From contig NC_133501.1 in the NCBI RefSeq assembly GCF_025370935.1, positions 5,515,173 to 5,579,172 of the forward strand: 64,000 bases of DNA, in the 5' to 3' direction. The position numbers and the translations under genes are program-made. This stretch comes from Choristoneura fumiferana (taxonomy: Eukaryota > Arthropoda > Insecta > Lepidoptera > Tortricidae). The first letter of the stretch is position 1; every line of letters begins with the position of its first letter. This document shows positions 53,300 to 63,920 of the stretch, in pieces. The notes under the pieces were generated by a model. The model was not told the origin of the DNA. It saw nothing but the letters and a program-made list of their open reading frames with translations, and ran no database searches.

Positions 53300-54830
53300 T
53301 CTGTATGTGTGCCTGTCTGTGGCACCGTAGCTCTTCAACGGGTGAACCGATTTGAATGCTTTTTTTCATATGAAATCAGGTTTTCTAGCGAACGTTCCTA
53401 GACATGTTTCATCAAAATCCGTTTAGCCGTTTTTGAGATGAGACTTTTTGTTGGTTAGGTTAGTTTATAAGGTTTAAGATCGAGTCGCCAGTACGCTCGC
53501 CGCTGATTACTAATTTACAAACAACACACTAAAACAAAATAAAACGTTGCGACTATAATGGAAACAGCTATATTGATGCTTATAATGAGGGCTATCGCGT
53601 ATGAATTCGCCACTAGAGGCGCTAGTGTAGCGTGAGGTCTCGGAAATGTTAAATCTCATAGTTATTGGGTGAGCTACGCGGGTTTATTTATAATTAGAAT
53701 AATTTTGTGAATATTTTACATTACCTGAAATTAATTATGGCAATTATGCGTTACGGGGCAATGAATGTCTGTGGTTTGAGACAGTTTTGTCTTTCGGAAA
53801 CTTTTGTCCTCCCTTTTTTTTCGAACAAAACGGGACTAGGCAAGTGTACGTGGTTGCTCGATATTTTAATGGTAAGTTTTTAAGGTGTTTTCAATATGAT
53901 TTTATTCTACACTTTGTTTTCACGCCCGTAATAACAAACTTTGAAAGCCACACTTAAAACCTCACGCAAACAGTGGCGCCATCTAGACCTCATTAGTTTT
54001 CGTGCAAAAGTGCACAATACACGTGCCGCGTTACCCCGTTGAACCGAGATGGACTACCTTTGCACCAGAAACGACCCAGAGCGGGGGTCAAGACCCATCA
54101 AGACCTCTCCGAAGAAGACTGGCGGACTAAATTAAATATTTTTTAATTCAACTTAAATATTTTTCAAATTTGTCCTTTTTTATTCCACGTTTTAACGACG
54201 AGGCTTTAGTACGACTAATTGTGGGCTAACGTCCACTTGCAGGCTTTTTAATCTAGGTTTACTTAAGGGGTCTTAAGTCCTGTCAGATCCATACAAGAAC
54301 TGTCAGTTTAAGCATTAAATCGAGATTTAAAAAAGCCTACAAGACGTCCTTAATCAGCCTCATGTCATTTATTACTACTGAGGCGTCAATGAAAGGCTGA
54401 CTGATTTATTGACATGAAGTAAAACTACCCGCCACCTACACAATTAAACCTTAGCAACTAATGCGGGTATGTCACAATTACAAGCTTTTATTTAGTTTCA
54501 CCTGTCCCGCTCTGTCTGTCTGTCTGTAGTCAAATCTTGCACGTTAAATTCGACCCACTTTCAGTGGTTGGATTTACTTAAAATTTGGTATACCTACTTA
54601 TGTAAATTGCGTGACAATACAATATATAATCTGGTACTGCCGTCCTGGTAGTCCGGCCAGGATCGTCTCCACAGAACGGAACTCTTCAACAGCTTGTGGC
54701 ATCAACTTAAAATTTGGTATGCAAATGTGGTTTGGGTGACAATACAAGTGCAGTCAACAAAAAGTACAGTCAGCAAATAAAGCTTGTATTAAAAATGTCA
54801 TTTTTAACAAGAACTTATTTTAATTTCAAT
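53300..54830. other. Repeat-rich stretch upstream of the first RanBD-gene exon seen
   Basis: Holds the GGTGAACCGATTTGAATGC repeat (53310-53450), the MITE at 54230-54350 and the repeat at 54480-54830. A 28-codon frame at 54049 (MDYLCTRNDPERGSRPIK...) is isolated and lacks a donor, so I do not call it. Confidence 0.45.
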
Positions 54831-54842
54831 TTATTTATGCAG

Positions 54843-54967
54843 CAGGCAATACGGGTGTCGCGAAGAACTATTCCCGGCGTTGTCTGACCCGGAGTACGTT
54901 CAGTCCGGTCAGCGACCCCGCGTATCCGGCGAAAGACCGATCCTTCGTCCGGCAAGATTACATACTG
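54843..54967 (+). CDS. RanBD-gene exon a
   Basis: 125 nt, acceptor TTATGCAG|CAGGC, donor ACTG|GTTAGT, phase 2 in and 1 out. Reads RQYGCREELFPALSDP, EYVQSGQRPRVSGERP, ILRPARLHT. GC-rich third positions look coding. Not preceded by a recognisable exon within 1.5 kb. The acceptor is a tandem GCAGCAG, so splicing 3 nt later is possible. Confidence 0.7.
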
Positions 54968-57900
54968 GTTAGTATTTTTACACACTTACAACCATTTTTA
55001 ATTGTCTTTCTGTCTGGGTGTCTGTCTGTGGCTCAATCTGTATGAAAACCAACCGTGTCACTTTTTTATATCTAATGTGACGTCTCAAGAGCGAATTAGC
55101 GGGTCACGGTGGGTGCAGGCAGCTTCCAACCGAAGCAGCTGGAGCTTTATGGGGGAGGCCTATGTCCAACAGTGGACTTAAAACTGATATGTTGAATTTT
55201 GAGTCATTGTGTTTTTTTTTCAGGTCGTTCGGGTAGACCGGTAGTAAATCGTCCCAGATCTACATCATCTACCTCTTCTTCAGCACGCAAGTGAGTAATC
55301 TAAGATAAATAAGCGTAGCAGCCTGATAAACCATTACCCTAGCCGCAGTCGGTTCCGCGTGTTGGCAATAGTGTTGAAAAATATGCACACTGGCGCGTGG
55401 AACTGCGCGGCGGTTTTGGAACGATTTTAATTGTCCAGAATGGCCAAGGAGCAGAGCCGCATTCCTTCCGGCGGCACGGTCACAATACAAGTAATAGGCA
55501 GTTGATCGACTTCATACTAGCGCCCGAATCGACGCACGCACACAGCCAAGCGTCATTTACACGGCCGCTAACCAATCTTCGCAAAACAACATTACGCAGT
55601 GCCACGCCGCGCGCCGCTCATTCCGGTCGCTGGTCGAGTGCTGTGCCGCGCCGGCCGCTCTATTCGCCCCCGTTTCGATTTCGTAACGTGGCTATAGCGC
55701 TCGGATTTTTTTTTAATTCGACTGGATGGCAAACGAGCAAGCGGGTCTCCTGATGGTAAGAGATCACCACTGCCCATAAACATCTGCAACACAAGGGGTA
55801 TTGCAGATGAGCTGCCAACCTAGAGGCCTATAAGACTACTAACTAAGTACTTACTTTATATTTAATAATGGCGTAATTCAATAATAACAACAAGTCGTTT
55901 CAAACTTGCCGCAATAGATGCATTTTTGTTTCTATTACTAACTTATAATTTAATTAATAAATAAATAATCGTATAAAAAATCCGGTAAAATTATGTATAT
56001 CTGATTTTATAAAATGTTAACTTCAAATGCATTAAGTTTGGTTAGGATAACGACAAAAAGATTCGCAATGTAAATGTATTCTGTTATATTACATTTGTAT
56101 ATCTTTATTTTTTTATCTGAAAATAAACAATTTATTATTATATATTATTAAATCGGGTCTATATCGCCTCGCATACTTATTGGAAGTCCGAATGTAATGT
56201 TTGTCAGAACGATCGTTTGCCATAACTCTTTATTCTCTGAATACAAAATCCAATAAATGCTCAGAATTGTTATAAAACAAACCTAACCTAACCTATAGTT
56301 TTCTATAGGGTGACTATTTAAAAAATCAGAAAAAAACACGGTTTCAGTGGGAAAAAATTATGACAAACGATGATTCGGACAAAAATTACGGTATGACTAG
56401 CGAAAAGTATGCCAACTTGGGCGCTCCCTTTTAAATCAAAAACGCCTATTTCCTGAGTCAGGTCATAACTAAAATGAACAATTTCATATATATTTTTTTA
56501 AGTTTTAATGAAAAGTAAAAATAATTAAAAAAAATGAAAATGAAAGGAAAGTTACAATACAATACAATACAAAGACTCTTTATTGACACCAGACATAGTA
56601 AGCGATACAGACAACAAATTAACGACTATTATAAACTTTTTTATTGTAACTTTAGTGCGTTAAATTAGAACCGCTAGGATTAGACATAAGAAATTAGGCA
56701 CAGATTTTTTAAGTAGTATATATGTAATATACCTATGAATATTTTTGTTATATTTTGTGATCTATTTAATATTAACCAAATTGTTTTAGTTCCAGTTCGT
56801 TTAGAGAAATAAAAAACGAAGCTTTACATAATAAGACAAAAAATATAACAAGGGATTACAAACACCGACAAACGGACAAACCTATACCAAACAATATTGA
56901 AGATAATCCAAGAGAAGTTACTGACAACATAGCTACAGATGAAACTAGCAACGTTAATAACAATCCATTCACAATACAACATAATACCGAAGTGGCTAAT
57001 GAAGTAGCAGATGATGCTGAAGACTGTGCTGCAAGCGTAGTCATAAGAGATGCAGTTGAACCTGATGAAGTCGAAATGAGCCTTGTCTGCAAATGCCACC
57101 CTTGCGGCAACTTCTGCGACATTAATGAATACAAGTCGACACATCTAAACGAATGCGTTCCACCCGTAGTTAAATTCGTTAAAGTAACTTGCATTTGTGG
57201 TAGAACTTTCAGGATTGAAAAACATCTCTTCATTACTAATGACTTATGCAGACATACTCATTTTAATAACGATAGAACTGTTCAGGAAGATGACGATGTG
57301 AATTCAACAATAGAAACATTTAACGGACTTAGAATTAATGATTATGATGATCAATGTCTACGTTTCAATAGTATGGCCGCGAATTCAAATATCAATGAAG
57401 AAGATGATAGTCTGGCTATAGACAACATGAATCTATCAACTGAAAATGTTGATCCATCGACGGAAATCGCCATCCAGAATGGAGAAGTATCTCTAATAAG
57501 TGGAGAAGATGAAGTAATTACAACTATCACAAACTTATGCACTGAACCGATGGTTGAGACTAGTGCGAGTATAAATACATTTAACGTAAATGGCACAAGT
57601 ACAAATGTTAGTGAATTTAATGAAGATGAACCTAAGAATCAAGATGCGCTAAACAATGATACAGCTGAAGAAATTATAATTGAACTAAGCGATGAAGAGA
57701 GCTCTAAAGAAGAACGTACTTATTTAATGTCACCCGAAGGATGTGAAGACGAGGTACGTGGCATGGCCACAGTTACTTCTACCCCGATATTACCCACTCT
57801 TTTACAACTCGAACTCGCTAGGTTTAGAGTCATGATATATATTGCACAATTAATTTATTCAATCAGGCGTTGCTTTGCGGGGAGGTCCATATCAATGAAT

Positions 57901-60900
57901 TGAAACATTTACTTTGCCCACCTGGGATTACACTCAAACAATGTACCCACAAAACATTACTTAATAAACTTTAATCGTCACATTTTTTGTGGGTGGTTTA
58001 TTTGAGAGAAATAAAGAGGGTACTTGGGGTTACAGTGACAAATTAAAACGTTTGGTTTGTTTCTGGTCTGCATCTGGTAACAATGGTGAACGGTTGTGTT
58101 GCTCTGAAGATGAGCTCTGGTTGAGTTCCAAACGCGTCACTGTAATGTGGTGGTGGTGATAGATGGGTTTGTGTGATTTGTGTGTGTTCTTACAGAGTGG
58201 TGGAGGAACTGCATGAACACGCATATCCTGCATAAACGTAGTATAATCATATAGTAGAAGATCCGAACTTGAAAAGATCTTCACCGGTCTGATAATAGAA
58301 TGAAATGTATTTTTATAATAAATTTAGTATTTTAGAAAATATATTAGAAATGATTTTGCTAAAAAATCCTGGACAGGCAATTATTTTTATTTATTTTTTA
58401 ATGATTTTTAATTAAATGCAGACAGCCCTATATCAACGTGTTCACAATAAAACAGCGCTTACGTTGATGTACAATTTGTTCTATTATCTAATCAAATGAA
58501 AGTAACTGGCATCGACATAATAACTGGTTAAGTTTATACCTGGCAACCCAGTAGTTCGTCTAGGTAAACAATAGCAAACCCAACGTCTACATATTCTATA
58601 TGTATTATACTTTTAAGTTAATGTAAAATTGTCTTATTATCTCGATGATGCAACAAAAATGTATTAAAAAACATTTTTTTTTATTTATTAAAAATAGCCT
58701 GTCCATGATTTTTTTAGCAAATCCATTTCTAATATATTTTCTAAAATAATACATTTATTATAAAATACATTTCATTCTATTATCAGACGGTAAAGATTTT
58801 CTCAAGTTCGGATCTTAGACTAATAAGGTCGCGGGTGAGCAAAGTATTTTTTTTCAGTTCATTGATATCCGACAGTTATTTTATGTGCGACGTTAATGAA
58901 ATTCACGATGTCATTTTAGGGAATTCACATGGGGATTCGGTAAAATCCTGGAATTTAAATTCAATTCTAGATAATAATGCAAATTTACTATGTATACGAT
59001 TGAATCTCGAATGCACTCCAGGACCTCAAGATACAGGCTCAGCCTAGTTTGGGGTCCGCCAGACATCTCTTTTTATGTATACGTGTGTCATTTTTAAGAG
59101 AAAATAAATTATTAAATTATTATTATTATTATTAACTGACAGGTCTAATATAGTGTGCGTAGCTGCGGGTAAAGTTCCTGAAGTTCTATTTAGAGCCCTT
59201 TTCCACCGACGTCCAGTTTATTTTTATTCGACTGGATGGAAAACGAGCAAGCGGGTCTCCTGATGGTAAAAGATCACCACCGCCCATAAAAATCTGCAAC
59301 ACCAGGGGTATTGCAGATAAAGTATCTACAATGTTTAAAAAATTGATTTTTTAAAGTATTTTAAACTAATTCTTACTTATATTATAAATGCGAAAGTTTG
59401 AATGTGTGTGTGTGTGTATGGTTGATACTCCTACACGCAAAAACAGCTGGACGGATTTGGGTGAAATCTAGTATGTAGAGCTACGCTATATTCTCACGGG
59501 ACAGGGATAAGATCTCAAAATAACAAAGGTTGGGCTTAGTCATGAAATTTGGAATGGTTGTTTTTAATGCAACGTCAATGAAAACCACGATGTAATTTTC
59601 AGGAATTCCCACGGGAATTTTATAAAATCCCGGAATTCCAATTCATCTGCTGTATCTAATGATTTAGGCGTGCGAAGCCCGGTAAACTCTAGTTAATAAT
59701 AAAACTTAACATTTATTTTACCTATTCAAGGTACATTACTACAGTAAAAGTGACGAAGACCCTGACCATAGTGAATTTAATGATGGCAACTCTGACAACC
59801 AAGATGAAAGACAGGATGATGATAAAGCAGAAGAGTGTGCTTTACAAAACAACGGGTCTCCAGAAATAACTGTATGTACTAAAGGGTTTTTCTTACAACA
59901 GAAACCTACCTTTGTACCTTATCAACTGTTTGATCTGTTTAAGGAACATTACTATTGGAATGTATATAAATTAGTAGTATCAAGCTTGAAGGAAAAATTT
60001 AGGAGTAATGTTAAATCATCTCAAGATGAATCTGATGGCGGTAATGATGGCAACAGTGATCATGAAAATGAAAGACAGGACAACAATAAAGCTAAACTGC
60101 ATACTTCACAAAACATCGAATTTCTACATATTAATGTACCTATTCTTGCAATAATACTAACTATACTTACTAAAATGAATTTTACGATAATTTACATTTG
60201 TACGTATTTTATATTTTCAAGGAACACTATCAGAGTAATGGTGGTGCAGCAAATTTATATGAAACATTTGAAAATAATGATGAAGTGATACCTCAAGATG
60301 AATCTGTTGATAACAATATTGACAATGAAAACGGAAGACAAAATAATGATAACGCAGAACCACACGATGAAGTGAAAGACCTTGCTTCAGTAAACAACGA
60401 GTCTGCACAAATAACTGTACGTACTAAAATGGTTGCTTGACTGAAACTTTATTAATCAATAAATGACTTAAGTGAAGTGCTACACGCTTCGCAAAATAAT
60501 CAATCTTTACGTAAAAATGTAAGAATCTATTCATTTGATAATACTATACCTACTAAAATGAATTTGGCGATTATTTACATTTATAACTCTTATATTTTCA
60601 AGGAACACTATCAGAGTAATGGTTGTGCAGCAAATTTAAATGAAACATTTGAAAATAATGATGAAGTGATACCTCAAGATGATGAATTTGTTGATAACAG
60701 TATTGACAATGAAAACGGAAGACAAGAAAATGATAACGCAGAACCACACGATGAAGTAAAAGACCTTGCTTCAGTAAACAACGAGTCTTCACAAATAACT
60801 GTACGTACTAAAATGTTTGCTTAGCTTGAGCTTTATAAATCAATAAATGACTTAAGTAAAAGTGCTACATGCTTCGCAAAATAACCAATCTTTACATATA

Positions 60901-63775
60901 TATGTAAGCATCTATTCATTTCATAATACTATACATACCAAAATGAATTTGGCGATTATTAACATTTATAACTCTTTTATATTTTCAAGGAACACTATCA
61001 GAGTAATGGTGGTGCAGCAAATTCAAATGAAACATTTGAAAATCATGATGAAGTGATACCTCAAGATGATGAATCTGTTGATAACAATATTGACAATGAA
61101 AATGGAAGACAAGAAAATAATAACGCAGAACCACACGATGAAGTAAAAGACCTTGCTTCAGTAAACAACGAGTCTTCACAAATAACTGTACGTACTGAAA
61201 ATTGTTGCTTAGACTTTATTAATCAATAAACGACTAAGCAGTGTTTTTTTTTTTAGGAAAATAACAACACTATTTGTAATGCAGAAAATTTAGATGAAAC
61301 ACTTAGGAATGATGATCGCATCATTAATGATGAAAATGCAGAACATGATGTCGAGGTACAGTTTGTTCATCTTTTATATTTTGAACGGTGTCTTTATAAG
61401 CTCTTCCTGAATTTGTACGTGAAAGTTAGTGTCCTGAAACCGTCTGAAAACATGTTTCAGTCGCCTGAAAGTGGTGCTAACTTGTGGTAATTTTAGATTT
61501 ACCATTATATGCTAGCCCTTCCTTCAGAACGGCCTACAAACCAATTAATGGATCAAAATACCACCAACGGGACTTATAACGCTAACACACACGAGTAATA
61601 TTTACCTCGACGTTTCGACAGCATTACAGTGGCCGTGGTCACGAGTAGACTGAAGTGTGGGGTGTCAAGTCTGCCTAGCAGTACGAGTCCTTCGAACTAC
61701 CCGCACTTGATCACCAATAGTACCGGCACTCGTATCACGAGCTACCCGCACTTGGTCATTTTATTTGTCACCCCATCACACCGACACACAACACTAACAA
61801 CGTCCGATCGTCCCTCAGAACATTCATCCCGACGTCAACACTTGTTTATAACAGGATGAAAGATGAAAGCTTATATTCATCGTCCCGGTTGTCATTTTTT
61901 TATGCTTTCTAATTTCAACTGCTTCACATATCATTCTTGAGTAGAAATGACGTTCCGTGAAGAGAAATTTCAATTTTCAATTTCTGATTCTCCGACTGCA
62001 AATGGCTTCAACTGACCAACAGAGCGTTCCGTGAAGAGAAATTTCAATTTTCAATTTCTGGATTCTGAAAACGACTGCAAGTGGCTTATTAAAAAAAAAC
62101 CGGACAAGAGCATGTCGGAATGCCCTAAATAGGGTTCCATAGCCATTACGAAAAAATTAGGTAATGTTTTTCTAAGGATTTCGTATTTTATACGGAATCT
62201 TTCAAGTTTAGGTATATTTTATACCTTAGGCTGCTATTTAGTCATAAACTACTAATAATTCTCAAACAAACTTAGCCGCTATAGTTTTCCTTGAAAGTTT
62301 GATATACTTACTACCATCCTGAATTTTTTCGAAATTTTCCACCCACCGGTTTAGATTTTAGAGGGGGGGGGACGCTCGATTTTAATGAAAGCTTGCACTT
62401 TAAAGTTGTATATTACGCAAAAAAATCACTGAATCTAAAAATCGTTTTAGCAAACCCCTAATAGTTTTAAAAGACCTATCCAACGATACCCCACACTATA
62501 GGGTTGGATGAGGAAAAAAAAATCACCCCCACTTTACGTGTATGGGAGGTACCCTGAGAAAAGACAGACAGACAGACATGGCGAAACTAAAAGGGTTCCG
62601 TTTTTGCCATTTTGGCTCCGGAACCCTAAAAATGATTAGTTGTTTTTCTCTTTAACCCATATAACAATATTATTGCTTCTTTTTCAGAACGCGGATTTCA
62701 ATGAAATGTGTATAATGTACAGATTCGACTTTCTGAATCGCCGTTGGATATCGCGAGGGCCAGGGCAATTGTTAATATTGTTTGACTTAGAAAACAACAG
62801 GTGGCTGCTACAGTTCCGACGACTTATATCACCTGGTGTAAGTCCTTTTAGCTAAATCTACTAAACCCTATTTAATGAACTAACTTAGATAAATTCAATA
62901 CTTAGACCATAATAGTACGGAGAACAGATGGCAGTGGGGCCGAAAAGTTATCGAATGGAGACGAAGGATCAGCAAGCGCAGCGTAGGATGTCCACTAATG
63001 AGATGGACGAGATGGATTGGTTAAAGCCGCGGGTTCGAGATGAAGCTTCCAACCGAAGCAACTGGAGGTATATGGGGGTGGACTATGTCTAACAGTGGAC
63101 GTCCTATGCGTGATATGGTGACGGTGATGAGGATAAACTCAGCATTCAACAGAGCTTTGAACATTTTGTACAGTCAGTAGCAGAAGTGGATGAGCGGTAA
63201 CGGTTCTCAAGATATTCTACACACGACTCTACTGCAAAGGTAATAAGAGTGTTTAGATTTTGAGCAGCAGAACTGCTCATCTAGCTCTGCTACTGAGTGT
63301 ATTTATCACGTACAAAATTTCTCTCTGACAAGCATGCGGGTCACCTGATGGGAAGCAATTACCGCCGCCCATGGACACCTGCCAACACGAGGGGTATCAC
63401 AGTTGCGTTGCAGGCCCTTTGAGATACTGAAAGGGCCGTTTTTAAAGATCTCTCAGCTGTACTGCTCCGGAAACCTATCCCAGGAAGCTGGTTCCATATT
63501 TTAGTATATTTGTCACATAAAATAACAAGAGTTTAAGTGAATGTGTGAGAGAGACTGAGCTAACTTTGCAGGAGTTCCGAGTGACCTGGATCATGCCCAT
63601 CCACCCTGGATTGAGGCTTCAGGAGATGAAGTACAACGTCCGCGCCTGGGAGTGGACCTACCACTATCTGACGAATGATGGCGAGGGAAAGTTCGACAAC
63701 TTAGCGGTCCGATTCAGGGAAGAAGAGACAGCAAAAGCGTTCCATGAAAAGTTTAACGAAGTGAAGGAGATGGTG
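54843..63775 (+). CDS. RanBD-domain gene (partial): acidic repeat exons and split Ran-binding domain
   Basis: Exons: 54843-54967, 55224-55290, 56790-57753, 59731-59871, 59944-60135 (uncertain end), 60222-60416, 60603-60800, 60990-61187, 61257-61355, 62688-62837, 63572-63775. Every junction is in phase, and from the third exon on all are phase 0. The encoded part is about 844 residues: an Arg/Ser/Pro-rich start, a Cys-containing segment, long acidic Asn/Asp/Glu-rich repeats, then a Ran-binding domain. The latter fold binds Ran-GTP in RanBP1, RanBP2/Nup358 and RanBP3, so a nuclear-transport role is likely by family. The repeats and Cys segment do not match any family I know. The real start codon and final exon lie elsewhere. 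The last exon shown ends in a good donor. Confidence 0.75.
55224..55290 (+). CDS. RanBD-gene exon b
   Basis: 67 nt, acceptor TTTTTTTTTCAG|GTCG, donor GCAA|GTGAGT, phase 1 in and 2 out, fits both neighbours. Reads RSGRPVVNRPRSTSSTSSSAR after a split Gly in 21 codons. A basic Ser-rich linker. Confidence 0.75.
55700..55835 (-). mobile_element. SINE-like repeat fragment, minus orientation
   Basis: GAGCAAGCGGGTCTCCTGAT, CCCATAAACATCTGCAAC, GCCAACCTAGAGGCC. Same family as 45340. It disrupts any ORF read across this intron. Confidence 0.7.
55840..56780. other. Intron of RanBD gene, no feature
   Basis: AT-rich. Only a short AATACAATACAATACAAAG block (56552-56575) related to 45113 stands out. Confidence 0.5.
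56790..57753 (+). CDS. RanBD-gene exon c (large, Cys-rich segment then acidic)
   Basis: 964 nt, acceptor AATTGTTTTAG|TTCC, donor GAG|GTACGT, phase 2 in and 0 out, 321 codons. After about 80 polar residues there is a Cys cluster: CKCHPCGNFC, then HLNEC, then CICGRTF, spacing that suggests a zinc-binding module, though not one I recognise. The rest is acidic and Asn/Ser-rich with a Glu/Asp stretch (EIIIELSDEESSKEE) that looks like a SUMO-interaction-type motif (hydrophobic IIIEL followed by acids). The open frame runs on past the donor to 57903, so retention would add 50 residues. Confidence 0.75.
57906..58830. other. Intron with inverted AT-rich arms
   Basis: 58275-58390 (ATAGAATGAAATGTATTTTA, then ATATTAGAAATG) is mirrored at 58685-58790. 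The enclosed 400-bp stretch has no coding sign, so this is a likely TIR element of about 0.53 kb (about 58262-58815) with ends GATCCGAACTTGA/TCAAGTTCGGATC. Confidence 0.6.
59215..59340 (-). mobile_element. SINE-like repeat fragment, minus orientation
   Basis: TCGACTGGATGGAAAACGAG to GGGGTATTGCAGAT, same family as 55700. Confidence 0.7.
59371..59692 (+). mobile_element. Helitron-like element, short
   Basis: TCTTACTTATATTATAAATG start, end GCGTGCGAAGCCCGGTAAAC then TCTAG|T at 59689. It lies 38 bp before exon d. Confidence 0.6.
59731..59871 (+). CDS. RanBD-gene exon d (acidic)
   Basis: 141 nt, acceptor CCTATTCAAG|GTAC, donor AACT|GTATGT, phase 0-0, 47 codons: VHYYSKSDEDPDHSEF, NDGNSDNQDERQDDD, ending SPEIT. 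First of the repeated exons by homology of its end (EIT/QIT) and Tyr-containing start (HYYS/HYQS). Confidence 0.7.
59944..60135 (+). CDS. RanBD-gene exon e (degenerate copy, end uncertain)
   Basis: Acceptor CTGTTTAAG|GAACATTAC resembles the next three exons. The frame is open with DESDGGNDGNSDHENER and DNNKA. The usual ITACT|GTACGT donor is missing. AAT|GTACCT at 60136 would keep phase 0 (64 codons), but the last part aligns with intron sequence of sister units, so the true donor may be lost and the exon skipped. Confidence 0.4.
60222..60416 (+). CDS. RanBD-gene exon f (tandem copy 1)
   Basis: 195 nt, acceptor TATTTTCAAG|GAACAC, donor ATAACT|GTACGT, phase 0-0, 65 codons. Starts EHYQSNGGAANLYETF, middle VIPQDESVDNNIDNENG, end ASVNNESAQIT. 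Acidic and Asn-rich, predicted disordered. Confidence 0.78.
60603..60800 (+). CDS. RanBD-gene exon g (tandem copy 2)
   Basis: 198 nt, same sites and phase, 66 codons; one codon longer (DDEF). Differs from copy 1 at few residues (CAANLNE, RQENDN). Unit length to the previous copy is 381 bp including intron. Confidence 0.78.
60990..61187 (+). CDS. RanBD-gene exon h (tandem copy 3)
   Basis: 198 nt, same sites and phase. Reads EHYQSNGGAANSNETF with ENHDEVIPQDDES. Distance to the previous copy 387 bp. Introns are also similar, which shows duplication of exon plus intron. Confidence 0.78.
61257..61355 (+). CDS. RanBD-gene exon i (short diverged copy)
   Basis: 99 nt, acceptor TTTTTTTTTTAG|GAAA, donor GTCGAG|GTACAG, phase 0-0, 33 codons: ENNNTICNAENLDETL, RNDDRIINDENAEHDVE. 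NAENLDETL matches AANLNETF of the longer copies. Confidence 0.7.
61553..61655. repeat. Half of the CCTCGACGTTTCG MITE
   Basis: CAAAATACCACCAACGGGAC to GGTCACGAGTAGACTGAAG, half of the element complete at 52754-53022. Confidence 0.6.
61965..62075. repeat. Short direct repeat
   Basis: CGTTCCGTGAAGAGAAATTT followed by CAATTTTCAATTTCTG occurs twice (61950 and 62027), 77 bp apart. Confidence 0.75.
62093..62640 (+). mobile_element. Interspersed repeat (CCGGACAAGAGCATGTCGG family), near full length
   Basis: CCGGACAAGAGCATGTCGGA to GGCTCCGGAACCCTAAAAAT. Contains AGACAGACAGACAGACATGG and a poly-G run. Relatives at 28775, 16005 (minus) and 35088 (minus). Confidence 0.75.
62688..62837 (+). CDS. RanBD-gene exon j: first half of Ran-binding domain
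   Basis: 150 nt, acceptor CTTCTTTTTCAG|AACG, donor CCTGGT|GTAAGT, phase 0-0, 50 codons. Motifs of the Ran-binding fold: IMYRFD (family L-YRFD), WISRGPGQLLIL (family W-ERG-G-l-iL) and LLQFRR (family v-MRR). All in the expected order and spacing. Confidence 0.85.
62930..63120 (+). pseudogene. LINE 3'-end remnant
   Basis: AAAGCCGCGGGTTCGAGATG, AACCGAAGCAACTGGAGG and ACTATGTCTAACAGTGGACG match 55085-55190 and 51160-51350, the RTE-type tail. Many stops. Confidence 0.55.
63320..63430 (-). mobile_element. Diverged SINE-like fragment
   Basis: GCATGCGGGTCACCTGATGG to AACACGAGGGGTATCACAG, a distant relative of the GGCGTGGAGAG family. Confidence 0.5.
63572..63775 (+). CDS. RanBD-gene exon k: second half of Ran-binding domain
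   Basis: 204 nt, acceptor AACTTTGCAG|GAGT, donor GTG|GTAAGC, phase 0-0, 68 codons. Reads EFRVTWIMPIHPGLRLQEM, then WEWTYHYL (family W-W-a-D) and DNLAVRFREEETAKAFHEKF (family LAvRFk..e.A..Fk..Fe). This places the domain end 5-6 residues before the donor, so the protein continues. Confidence 0.88.
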
Positions 63776-63920
63776 GTAAGCTATGATTGATTAGTTTGGA
63801 GTCAAAATAAATGGAACATCTGTTTTGCTCCTCCGCCAAGTAGTGAGGCCAAGTCGTGCGAAACAGCTATTCCATATACAGATATTCCATTTATTTTAAC
63901 ATGGACCTCCCCAAAGCGAG

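Noticed and set aside
54049..54135. Small ORF MDYLCTRNDPERGSRPIK... as first exon of the RanBD gene
   Set aside because: It reaches a stop without a usable donor, and phase does not match exon a.
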